Assembly (NCBI GenBank): GCA_937907205.1
Contig: CALESE010000106.1
Location: 1 to 12,988, forward strand
Origin: an uncultured Romboutsia sp.
Lineage (GTDB): Bacteria > Bacillota > Clostridia > Peptostreptococcales > Peptostreptococcaceae
Direction: 5' to 3'
DNA: 12,988 nt
The translations under genes were made by a program, and so were the position numbers. This document shows, in pieces, positions 6,544 to 12,934 of this stretch. The notes under the pieces were generated by a model. That model did not search any database, had not been told where the DNA came from, and was given only the letters and a program-made list of their open reading frames with translations. Every line of letters begins with the position of its first letter. Position 1 is the first letter of the stretch.

Positions 6544-7548
6544 ATGAGTGAAAAGAAAATAATATTTAGTGGTGCTCAACCATCTGGTAAAATGACTCTT
6601 GGAAATTATTTAGGAGCTATACAAAACTGGACTAAGCTTCAAAATGAATATGATTGTTTTTATAGTGTAGTTGATTTACATGCTATAACTGTACCACAAG
6701 AAGCTAAAGATTTAAGAAAAAATACTATGGAATTATTAGCTCAATACTTAGCGTGTGGACTTGATCCAGAAAAAAATACTATATTTATACAATCTCATGT
6801 AAATGCACATACAGAGCTTATGTGGATATTAAATACAATGACTTATATGGGTGAATTAAGTAGAATGACTCAATTTAAAGATAAGTCTCAAAAAAGTGAA
6901 GCTAATTTAAATGCAGGGTTATTTACTTATCCAGTATTAATGGCAGCAGATATACTTTTATATCAAACAGATTTAGTTCCAGTTGGAGCTGACCAAAAAC
7001 AACATTTAGAATTAGCTCGTGATTTAGCAAATAGATTTAATACTAGATATTCACCTACTTTTAAAGTACCAGAGCCATATATTCCACAAGAAGTTGGAAG
7101 GGTTATGAGTTTACAAGAGCCTACTAAAAAAATGAGTAAATCTGATGAAAATGAAAATTCATTTATATTATTAGTAGACGATGCAGACACTATAAGAAGA
7201 AAAATAAAAAGAAGTGTAACTGATTCAATAGGTGCTATAAATTATAGTGATGAACAACCAGGGATAAAAAATTTACTTGAAATATACTCAAAACTAGACA
7301 ATAAAAATATAGATGAACTAGTATCTATGTATGAAGGAAAAGGATACGGTGTATTTAAGGAAGATGTAGCTGAAGTAATAGTAGAGTCACTAAGACCGAT
7401 GAGAGAAAAGTATTTTGATTTATTAAATAATAAAGATTATTTAGAAAATGTATATGCAATGGGTGCTGACAAAGCTGAAAGACAAGCTAGAAAAACACTT
7501 AGAAAAGTATACAAAAAAGTTGGATTAATAGAAAGAAAGTTTTTATAA
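6544..7548 (+). CDS. trpS: Tryptophanyl-tRNA synthetase
   Basis: This 334-residue class Ic synthetase (EC 6.1.1.2) charges tRNA-Trp with tryptophan in the cytosol. The HIGH-equivalent motif is PSGKMTLGNYLGA (13-25) and the KMSKS motif is KKMSKSD (195-201). Also typical are VVDLHAIT (42-49), LMAADILLYQTDLVPVGADQ (132-151) and the C-terminal helical anticodon-binding region. The length is normal for bacterial TrpRS. The ribosome site AGGGGTGAT overlaps the mtnN stop codon and sits 5 bases before ATG, so the pair is tightly coupled. The T-box specifier TGG matches its amino acid, which confirms both assignments. A long hairpin terminator follows directly. Confidence 0.97.
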   Translation: MSEKKIIFSGAQPSGKMTLGNYLGAIQNWTKLQNEYDCFYSVVDLHAITVPQEAKDLRKNTMELLAQYLACGLDPEKNTIFIQSHVNAHTELMWILNTMTYMGELSRMTQFKDKSQKSEANLNAGLFTYPVLMAADILLYQTDLVPVGADQKQHLELARDLANRFNTRYSPTFKVPEPYIPQEVGRVMSLQEPTKKMSKSDENENSFILLVDDADTIRRKIKRSVTDSIGAINYSDEQPGIKNLLEIYSKLDNKNIDELVSMYEGKGYGVFKEDVAEVIVESLRPMREKYFDLLNNKDYLENVYAMGADKAERQARKTLRKVYKKVGLIERKFL

Positions 7549-7558
7549 AATTTAAATA

Positions 7559-7628
7559 CTAAAAATACAAAAAGGATTATGGAGAAATTATTAACATTAA
7601 TTTCTCCATAATCCTTTTGTATTTTTAG
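7559..7628. terminator. Long hairpin terminator after trpS
   Basis: The left arm (7559-7590) and right arm (7598-7628) are complementary over about 31 pairs with one bulged A and a 7-base loop. The stem core GGATTATGGAGAAATTA is followed by TTTTGTATTTTT, which pairs with the A-rich left flank, so it can act on both strands. Perfect pairing of this length is longer than termination requires. Confidence 0.82.
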
Positions 7629-7648
7629 AAGAAATTTGTTGCATACTA
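7619..7648 (+). promoter_or_regulatory. Possible sigma-G/sigma-F-type sporulation promoter
   Basis: GTATT (7619-7623) and CATACTA (7642-7648) are separated by 18 bases. The Bacillus sigma-F/G pattern is about GYATR-18-CATNNTA, so only one -35 base differs. No credible sigma-A promoter fits between the trpS terminator and the next gene. The -35 overlaps the terminator arm. The downstream YteA-like and deacetylase genes fit a sporulation role, but the motif is short and the call is tentative. Confidence 0.38.
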
Positions 7649-7686
7649 TATTCATAATGTAAGTGTTTTAAAAGGAAGTGATATAT

Positions 7687-8061
7687 ATTAAAAACAATAA
7701 AAAAGATAATGAAGATATAAATTATATAAGTATGGAACAGTTAGATAAAATTATAAATGAAATGTATTTATCAGAAGATACTAAAAATGACTTAGGATTG
7801 ATTAAAAGATACTTAGAAAGAATGATGCTTATAATAGAGCGAAGTAGAATAAGAGAATATATGATGTTAACAGATAGTAAAAGAAGACTATTTATAATAA
7901 ACTTTGTAGCAGGTTTAGGCAAAGGATTTGGACAAGCCATAGGATTTACTGTGCTAGCTGCGATAGTAATTTATATATTTGCCAGTTGGGTAAATTTACC
8001 GATAATTGGAGCGTATATAGCGAAAATAATAAATATAGTAGAAATTTATAGAAGAAAGTAG
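7687..8061 (+). CDS. DUF5665-like small membrane protein, probable ATT start
   Basis: This protein has 124 residues from the proposed start. The N-terminal half is polar and helical (EQLDKIINEM, then IKRYLERMMLIIERSRIREY). A C-terminal membrane part follows: a glycine-rich NFVAGLGKGFGQAIGF run into a helix of about 20 residues, then a second hydrophobic stretch ending in a basic YRRK. This layout resembles the DUF5665 family, whose function is unknown. The start is uncertain. The ribosome site AGGAAGTGAT (7673-7682) matches 9 of 10 bases of the ideal site and contains the in-frame GTG at 7678, which is therefore too close to be used. ATT at 7687 has normal spacing. ATG at 7732 has no ribosome site and would remove 15 residues. 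The next gene begins 9 bases after the stop codon, with its ribosome site over this stop. Confidence 0.72.
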   Translation: MKNNKKDNEDINYISMEQLDKIINEMYLSEDTKNDLGLIKRYLERMMLIIERSRIREYMMLTDSKRRLFIINFVAGLGKGFGQAIGFTVLAAIVIYIFASWVNLPIIGAYIAKIINIVEIYRRK

Positions 8062-8070
8062 GTAGATTAT

Positions 8071-8559
8071 ATGAATACTCAAAAATACAAAGAAGAATTG
8101 CTAAAGGAAAAAGAAAAATTAGTTAGTCTAGTATCAGAAATGCAAGATAATACTTTGTTTGGTGATACAACAGATCATAGTAATGAAAGATATGCGTCAG
8201 GAGAATTATCTATGTATGATAATCATTCGGCAGACGTAGGTACAGAAGTATATATGCAAGATATGCAAAACAGTTTAACAATACATGAGAAAGGAAAATT
8301 AAGCAATATAGAAAATGCACTTTATAAAATAGAACAAGGTACTTATGGAGTGTGTGAAAAGTGTCATAAGGCAATAGATGAAGAAAGATTAGATATAATA
8401 CCAGAGACAACATTATGTAGCTGTTGTGCTCAAAATAAGCAAGAAGTTCCAGTAACTAAAAGAGAAGTTGACCAAAACTTAATAAATCATGGTGAAAGCT
8501 TTTATGATGAAGTTTTAATACAACTTAATGATATAAATGATGTAGATAAAAGATATTAA
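8071..8559 (+). CDS. YteA-like TraR/DksA-type zinc-finger protein
   Basis: This 162-residue protein has an N-terminal helical region rich in Lys/Glu (1-27), then the family signature ELSMYDNHSADVGTEVY (45-61), then ALYKIEQGTYGVCEKC leading into a four-cysteine zinc site: Cys95-x2-Cys98-x17-Cys116-x2-Cys119. The IDEERLDIIP segment between the pairs is typical of DksA/TraR zinc fingers. The order of motifs matches YteA of Bacillus, a sporulation-associated protein of unknown molecular role. DksA relatives bind RNA polymerase through its secondary channel; whether this one does is unknown. The ribosome site TAGGTAGAT overlaps the preceding stop codon. The broken deacetylase gene follows 32 bases after its stop, so all three may form one unit. 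Confidence 0.85.
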   Translation: MNTQKYKEELLKEKEKLVSLVSEMQDNTLFGDTTDHSNERYASGELSMYDNHSADVGTEVYMQDMQNSLTIHEKGKLSNIENALYKIEQGTYGVCEKCHKAIDEERLDIIPETTLCSCCAQNKQEVPVTKREVDQNLINHGESFYDEVLIQLNDINDVDKRY

Positions 8560-8591
8560 ATCAATTTAATTATTAGAAAGAAGGAATCAAT

Positions 8592-9382
8592 ATGAAAAAA
8601 TCAACATTTATAGTATTCCTATCTCTAATATTTATTGCAAGCATATTTTACTTAAATAGTAATGAATATAAAGAAGCAATGAGTATTGATGATAATACAA
8701 TTAACATAAGCAATGATATACTAAATGACTATGATGACATAATAATTAAACATGGAAATAGTGAAGAAAAGCTTATAGCATTAACATTTGATGATGGACC
8801 TGATAAAGATTTTACACCTCAAGTACTAGATATTCTAAAAAAAATGATATAAAAGCAACATTTTTCGTAGTTGGAGAAAATGTTGGATGGAATCCTGAAA
8901 TATTAAAAAGAGAATATGAGGAAGGTCATGCAATAGGAAATCATACATTTACGCATATAAATGTTGCTAAAAGAGATTATAGTGAAGTAGACAAAGAAAT
9001 AAATAAAACACAAGAGGCTATTAAAAAAGTAATAGGAAAAGAGCCAAGCTTATTTAGACCACCATATAGAGCTATAAGTAGAGAAATGTGTTCAATAGCA
9101 AAAAGTAAAAATATGAATATAGTACTTTGGTCTGATTTAGATCCGAGAGATTGGTCAAATCCAGGAGTGGATTATATTGTAGACACAATAATGAGTAAGA
9201 TTAAAAATGGCACTATAATACTATTACATGATTATAATAATTTAAGAAATAAAAGATCGCAAACTGTACAAGCATTAGATATCGTTATTCCTAAATTAAA
9301 AGAAAAAGGATATAAATTTGTAACAGTTCCTGAGCTTATAGAGGATATGAATGACAAGTATAATATTCAAAATAAAAAATAA
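8592..9382 (+). pseudogene. Polysaccharide deacetylase (NodB domain) with a one-base frameshift
   Basis: Frame 1 runs from the ATG at 8592 (GAAGGA site 7-8 bases upstream) and stops at 8850-8852. Re-reading one A of the A8 run at 8837-8844 joins it to a frame open to 9382, giving 263 residues, a normal length. The joined protein has an N-terminal membrane anchor or signal (about 4-21) and all NodB motifs: TFDDGPD (65-71), HTFTH (118-122), RPPY (156-159), DPRDWSNPG, and LLHD (211-214). The family removes acetyl groups from peptidoglycan or other polysaccharides outside the membrane, using metal held by Asp and two His. Apart from the missing base the reading frame shows no decay. The shift may therefore be recent, a sequencing error in the homopolymer, or bypassed by slippage at A-AAA-AAA. 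As written, the product is a short 86-residue stub without the His motif. Confidence 0.85.
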
Positions 9383-9410
9383 GAGGCTTCCAATTAGGAA
9401 GTCTTTTTTT
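9381..9410 (+). terminator. Intrinsic terminator after the deacetylase
   Basis: AAGAGGCTTCC (9381-9391) pairs with GGAAGTCTTTT (9397-9407) around AATTA, with two G-U pairs, and a run of seven T ends at 9410. It begins inside the stop codon of the deacetylase. Confidence 0.88.
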
Positions 9411-9411
9411 G

Positions 9412-9417
9412 TATAAT
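9412..9417 (+). promoter_or_regulatory. Possible -10 box of an lspA promoter
   Basis: A perfect TATAAT lies directly after the T-run of the terminator and 32 bases before the lspA start codon. The matching -35 region falls in the terminator stem (TTCCAA at 9388, 18 bases away) and fits poorly. A promoter is expected here because lspA follows a terminator. Confidence 0.4.
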
Positions 9418-9449
9418 AGTAATATATTATAAGTTGGGAGGAGAAAATA

Positions 9450-9896
9450 TTGTTATATGAATTAATTATAGCTTTATTAATAGGAATAGATCAAGTATCA
9501 AAAGTATGGGCATTAAACTACTTAAAAGATGTAGGTAGTATTTCGATAATAGAAAATATATTTCATTTTACATATGTAGAAAATAGAGGAGCAGCTTTTG
9601 GACTATTCCCAAATAACCAAATAATATTTGTAGTTGTTGCTTTACTAGCTTCAATTTTTGGATTGTATTACTTACACAAAAATAACAATATAAGTATAAT
9701 AGGTAAAAGTGGTATAATTCTTATAATATCTGGAGCTATAGGAAATTTAATCGATAGAGTAAGGCTTGGTTTTGTAGTTGATTATTTTGACTTTAGATTT
9801 ATATGGGAATATGTATTCAATGTAGCAGATGTATTTGTAGTTATAGGTACTATACTTTTATGTATATATATATTAACAATTGACGATGAAAAGTAG
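9450..9896 (+). CDS. lspA: Lipoprotein signal peptidase (signal peptidase II)
   Basis: This 148-residue membrane aspartic protease (EC 3.4.23.36) cuts signal peptides just before the lipid-modified Cys of lipoproteins. Conserved parts: IGIDQVSK with Asp14, VENRGAAFGLF (43-53), SGAIGNLIDR with Asn99 and catalytic Asp102, DYFDF (111-115), and FNVADV with catalytic Asp127. Four membrane helices are visible at about 3-21, 57-75, 84-101 and 121-142. The start is TTG at 9450: GGGAGGAG lies 7 bases upstream and no nearby ATG fits. The next gene starts 8 bases after its stop, and the lspA-ylyB-pyrR-uracil permease order matches Bacillus. The rhodanese lipoprotein at 3686 is one likely substrate. Confidence 0.96.
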   Translation: MLYELIIALLIGIDQVSKVWALNYLKDVGSISIIENIFHFTYVENRGAAFGLFPNNQIIFVVVALLASIFGLYYLHKNNNISIIGKSGIILIISGAIGNLIDRVRLGFVVDYFDFRFIWEYVFNVADVFVVIGTILLCIYILTIDDEK

Positions 9897-9904
9897 GTGA
9901 CATT

Positions 9905-10816
9905 ATGGATGAAATAAGAGAATTTTTAGTTCTTGAAGAAGATGAAGGAGATAGACTAGATGTATATTTATCTAATGAGTTAGGTGATATGTCTAGAAGT
10001 TATATTCAAAAGATAATAAAAGATAAAAAAGTACTTGTAAATAGTAAAATAGAAAAGGCTAAATATTTAGTAAAAGAAGATGATAAAATAAAAATTGAAA
10101 TACCTGCACCAAAGCTATTAGAAGTTACCCCACAAAATATACCTATAGAGATTGTGTATGAGGATAATGATGTATTAATAGTAAACAAACCACAAGATAT
10201 GGTAGTTCATCCTGCACCGGGAAATTATGATAATACATTGGTTAATGCAATACTTTATCATTGCAAAGATAATTTATCATCTATAAATGGAGTAATAAGG
10301 CCTGGTATTGTTCATAGAATAGATAAAGATACTTCAGGATTATTAATGATAGCTAAAAATAATAACTCTCATAATTCTTTAGCTACACAGTTAAAAGACC
10401 ATTCTATAACTAGAGAATATGAATTTATATGTCATGGAGTAGTAAAAGAGGATAAAATAACTGTTGCTAAGCCAATAGGTAGAAATCCTAAGGATAGATT
10501 AAAAATGGCGGTAGTAGTAAATGGTAAGAACGCTGTTACTCATTTTGAAGTTGTAAAAAGATTTGAAAACTTTACTCATATGAAGGCTAGGCTTGAAACA
10601 GGTAGAACACATCAAATAAGGGTTCATGCATTATCTATTAATCATCCACTTTTAGGGGATAGTGTATATGGTCCTAAAAATACTAAATTTAAGTTAAAAG
10701 GGCAAACACTACATGCAAAAAAACTTGGATTTATACATCCAACAACAAAAGAATATATTGAGTTTGATTCAGAATTACCAGATTACTTTAAAGAAATAAT
10801 AAACAAATTAAAATAA
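9905..10816 (+). CDS. RluD-family large-subunit rRNA pseudouridine synthase (YlyB-like)
   Basis: This 303-residue enzyme has an N-terminal S4 RNA-binding domain (about 15-75, RLDVYLSNELGDMSRSYIQK) and an RluA/RluD-type catalytic domain. The signature HRIDKDTSGLLMIAK (137-151) contains the catalytic Asp140. Later motifs ETGRTHQIRVH (231-241), HPLLGDSVYG (247-256) and LHAKKLGF (269-276) are also standard. The enzyme turns uridines of 23S rRNA into pseudouridine; RluD itself modifies three sites in helix 69, but the exact sites of this homologue cannot be told from sequence. The gene follows lspA by 8 bases with a GTAGGTGAC ribosome site and corresponds in position to ylyB of Bacillus subtilis. 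The pyrR promoter starts 3 bases after its stop codon. Confidence 0.92.
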   Translation: MDEIREFLVLEEDEGDRLDVYLSNELGDMSRSYIQKIIKDKKVLVNSKIEKAKYLVKEDDKIKIEIPAPKLLEVTPQNIPIEIVYEDNDVLIVNKPQDMVVHPAPGNYDNTLVNAILYHCKDNLSSINGVIRPGIVHRIDKDTSGLLMIAKNNNSHNSLATQLKDHSITREYEFICHGVVKEDKITVAKPIGRNPKDRLKMAVVVNGKNAVTHFEVVKRFENFTHMKARLETGRTHQIRVHALSINHPLLGDSVYGPKNTKFKLKGQTLHAKKLGFIHPTTKEYIEFDSELPDYFKEIINKLK

Positions 10817-10819
10817 ATC

Positions 10820-10848
10820 TTGATAAAATTTTTATTAGAATATATAAT
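10820..10848 (+). promoter_or_regulatory. Promoter of pyrR-uraA
   Basis: TTGATA (10820-10825) and a perfect TATAAT (10843-10848) are separated by 17 bases. Transcription would start near 10855, just ahead of the first PyrR-binding hairpin. An A/T-only inverted repeat (10827-10837 with 10845-10855) overlaps the same bases and might also end rluD-gene transcription weakly. Confidence 0.8.
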
Positions 10849-10860
10849 AAAAATTAGTAA

Positions 10861-11006
10861 CCTTTAAATGATACAGAGATATCATAAGGCAAAACTAGTA
10901 TTAAACTTAAATTAAAATATTAATCATAAGTCTATAAAATTTTATGTTTTATATTTTAGTTAATATAGTAAATACAAGCTTCTTGTCTTATGATAAGAAG
11001 CTTTTT
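10861..11006 (+). promoter_or_regulatory. PyrR-dependent transcription attenuator upstream of pyrR
   Basis: The anti-antiterminator hairpin is CCTT (10861-10864) with AAGG (10886-10889), a 5' TAA bulge, ATGATA (10868-10873) with TATCAT (10880-10885), and the hexaloop CAGAGA. That loop fits the PyrR-binding CNGNGA consensus, and the one-sided bulge is also typical. The 3' arm (10880-10892) can instead pair with 10983-10995 over 13 pairs with one G-U, forming a long-range antiterminator. That pairing disrupts the terminator AAGCTTCTT (10976-10984) with AAGAAGCTT (10995-11003) and its T-run to 11006. PyrR with UMP should hold the first hairpin and cause termination, so pyrimidines repress pyrR. 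Confidence 0.87.
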
Positions 11007-11036
11007 AGATTATAATTAAATTTACAGGAGGTCCAT

Positions 11037-11570
11037 ATGAGAGAAAAGGCCCAATTAATGGATGAAAAAGCAATCTCAAGAGCAATAACAAGAATAAGCC
11101 ATGAAATAATAGAAAGAAATAAAGGAATAGAAGATGTAGTTTTAGTAGGTATAAAAACTAGAGGTGTTCCTATAGCAAATAGAATATCAAAAAAAATAGA
11201 GCAGATAGAAGGTAGCAATATAAATACTGGTGAAGTTGATATAACTTTATATAGAGATGATTTAAAAAAGGTTGATATAGATCCTGTAATAAATGGATCA
11301 AATGTAAACTTTAGTATAGATGATAAAGTAGTTGTTTTAGTTGATGATGTATTATATACAGGAAGAACAGTAAGAGCAGCATTAGATGCAATAATGGATA
11401 TAGGTAGACCAAAATCTATACAATTGGCAGTTTTAGTAGACAGAGGTCATAGAGAACTACCAATAAGAGCTGATTATGTAGGAAAAAATGTTCCAACATC
11501 AAAAAATGAAATAATATCAGTTAAATTAGATGAAGTTGATAAAGAAGATTCAGTAACAATAAAAGAATAA
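11037..11570 (+). CDS. pyrR: PyrR: pyrimidine operon attenuator and uracil phosphoribosyltransferase
   Basis: This 177-residue protein has the usual PyrR length and the type I phosphoribosyltransferase fold. The PRPP-binding loop VVVLVDDVLYTGRTVRAAL is at 98-116 with Asp103-Asp104. Also typical are GIKTRGVPIANRI (38-50), EVDITLYRDDL (66-76) and LVDRGHRELPIRADYVGKNV (133-152). The protein binds CAGAGA-type hairpins in mRNA leaders when loaded with UMP and causes termination; it usually also makes UMP from uracil and PRPP (EC 2.4.2.9). AGGAGG lies 5 bases before ATG. It is preceded by its own attenuator and followed 101 bases later by uraA with a second attenuator, so it can control both itself and uracil uptake. 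Confidence 0.96.
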   Translation: MREKAQLMDEKAISRAITRISHEIIERNKGIEDVVLVGIKTRGVPIANRISKKIEQIEGSNINTGEVDITLYRDDLKKVDIDPVINGSNVNFSIDDKVVVLVDDVLYTGRTVRAALDAIMDIGRPKSIQLAVLVDRGHRELPIRADYVGKNVPTSKNEIISVKLDEVDKEDSVTIKE

Positions 11571-11597
11571 TAGAATAAATTAAAATAGCACATAATG

Positions 11598-11671
11598 CCT
11601 TTTAATCCAGTACAGAGATACTGAGAAAGGGAGAATAATTTCTCCCTAAAAAATTCAAGGGAGGGTTTTTT
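11598..11671 (+). promoter_or_regulatory. PyrR-dependent attenuator upstream of uraA
   Basis: Three nested folds are visible. Anti-antiterminator: CCTTT (11598-11602) with AAAGG (11626-11630), an internal loop, CAGTA (11608-11612) with TACTG (11619-11623), and hexaloop CAGAGA (11613-11618). Antiterminator: AGGGAGA (11628-11634) with TCTCCCT (11641-11647). Terminator: CTCCCT (11642-11647) with AGGGAG (11658-11663), then GG and six T. Each fold excludes the next, as in Bacillus pyr leaders. The loop and flanks copy those before pyrR. The terminator 3' arm also contains the uraA ribosome site. No separate promoter is seen in this 101-base gap. Confidence 0.92.
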
Positions 11672-12916
11672 ATGAAAAAAACAATAATGTCATTACAGCA
11701 TTTATTAGCTATGTTTGGTGCAACGGTTTTAGTTCCAATATTAACGGGATTTAATCCATCAGTTGCAATATTTTGCGCAGGGATTGGAACTTTAATATTC
11801 CATTTTTGCACACAAGGTAAAGTACCAGTATTTTTAGGTTCAAGTTTTGCATTTATACCAGTAATAATTGCAGCTAAAAAAGCATATGGAGGAGACTTGT
11901 CTTATGCACAAGGTGGTATAATAGTAGCAGGTCTTATGTATGTATTTATGTCGTTTATAGTAAAAATGGTTGGAGTAGATAAAATTAAAAAGTACTTCCC
12001 AGCTCATGTTACAGGAGCAATGATAGTTGTAATAGGACTTAATTTACTTCCAACTGCATTTGACATGGCATCAAACAATATATTAATAGCTTTTATTACT
12101 TTATCAATAGCACTTATTATTAATAAATTTGCTAGTGGATTTATAAAGCAATTAGGAATATTAATAGCAGTAATAGTAGGATATACTATATGTTACTTTA
12201 GTGGAATTATAGATAGATCGACTATAATTAATGCTCCATTATTTGAAATGCCGCCATTTACTATACCAAAGTTTAGTCTAGAAGCAATAATATTAATTGC
12301 ACCTGTTGTATTAGCAGTTTTCATGGAGCATATAGGAGATATGACAACAAATGGAGCTGTTGTAGGTAAAAACTTTATAGAAAATCCAGGACTAAACAAG
12401 ACATTACTTGGAGATGGATTAGCAACAATAGTGGCAGGATTTTTAGGTGGTCCAGCAAATACTACTTATGGAGAAAATACAGCAGTACTTGCTATAACTA
12501 AAAATTATGATCCATCATTATTAAGAAGAACTGCACTATTTGCAATAGTTTTATCTTGTATAGGAAAGTTTGGTGGTTTTTTACAAAGTATACCTCAAGC
12601 AGTAATGGGTGGAATAAGTATATTACTATTTTCAATGATAACTTTAGTTGGATGCAAAACAGTTAAAGATAGTAATTGTATAGAAAATAAAAATAATATA
12701 ATAATAATAGCTACTATAATGATAATAGGACTTGGAACAACTTACTTAGGGAATAAAGGTATAACAATAGGTATACCTATAACTAAGACTGTAATGATAA
12801 CTGGACTTAGTCTAGCTGCCATAGTAGGAATAGTTTTAAATAGAATATTAAATAATAAAGAATTTAAAAATAACAAATTAGAAGAAGTTGGAAAAATAGA
12901 AATTAATACGATATAA
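11672..12916 (+). CDS. uraA: Uracil permease (NCS2 family)
   Basis: This 414-residue membrane transporter of the nucleobase-cation symporter-2 family likely brings uracil into the cell with protons. Family marks: SLQHLLAMFGATVLVPIL (7-24), GSSFAFIP (56-63), the first substrate-site Glu in VFMEHIGD (216-223, Glu219), GDGLATIVAGFLGG (247-260), and NTTYGENTAV (263-272) with Glu268. About 14 hydrophobic segments cover most of the chain, and the length suits UraA/PyrP. Uracil rather than xanthine or uric acid is supported by the close match to UraA-type motifs and by the PyrR-controlled leader. GGGAGGG lies 6 bases before ATG, inside the attenuator terminator. A short polar C-terminal tail (394-414) is normal. 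No terminator is seen before the insertion-sequence-like end at 12935. Confidence 0.95.
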   Translation: MKKTIMSLQHLLAMFGATVLVPILTGFNPSVAIFCAGIGTLIFHFCTQGKVPVFLGSSFAFIPVIIAAKKAYGGDLSYAQGGIIVAGLMYVFMSFIVKMVGVDKIKKYFPAHVTGAMIVVIGLNLLPTAFDMASNNILIAFITLSIALIINKFASGFIKQLGILIAVIVGYTICYFSGIIDRSTIINAPLFEMPPFTIPKFSLEAIILIAPVVLAVFMEHIGDMTTNGAVVGKNFIENPGLNKTLLGDGLATIVAGFLGGPANTTYGENTAVLAITKNYDPSLLRRTALFAIVLSCIGKFGGFLQSIPQAVMGGISILLFSMITLVGCKTVKDSNCIENKNNIIIIATIMIIGLGTTYLGNKGITIGIPITKTVMITGLSLAAIVGIVLNRILNNKEFKNNKLEEVGKIEINTI

Positions 12917-12934
12917 GAAGTACTCATTGCATTT

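Noticed and set aside
8592..8852. Stand-alone 86-residue protein from the first deacetylase frame
   Set aside because: It ends right after the first NodB motif, and the neighbouring frame continues the same domain without a gap, so it is a broken part rather than a separate gene.
11602..11811. Minus-strand frame over the uraA leader and start
   Set aside because: It covers the attenuator and the uraA start in antisense and has no supporting signals.
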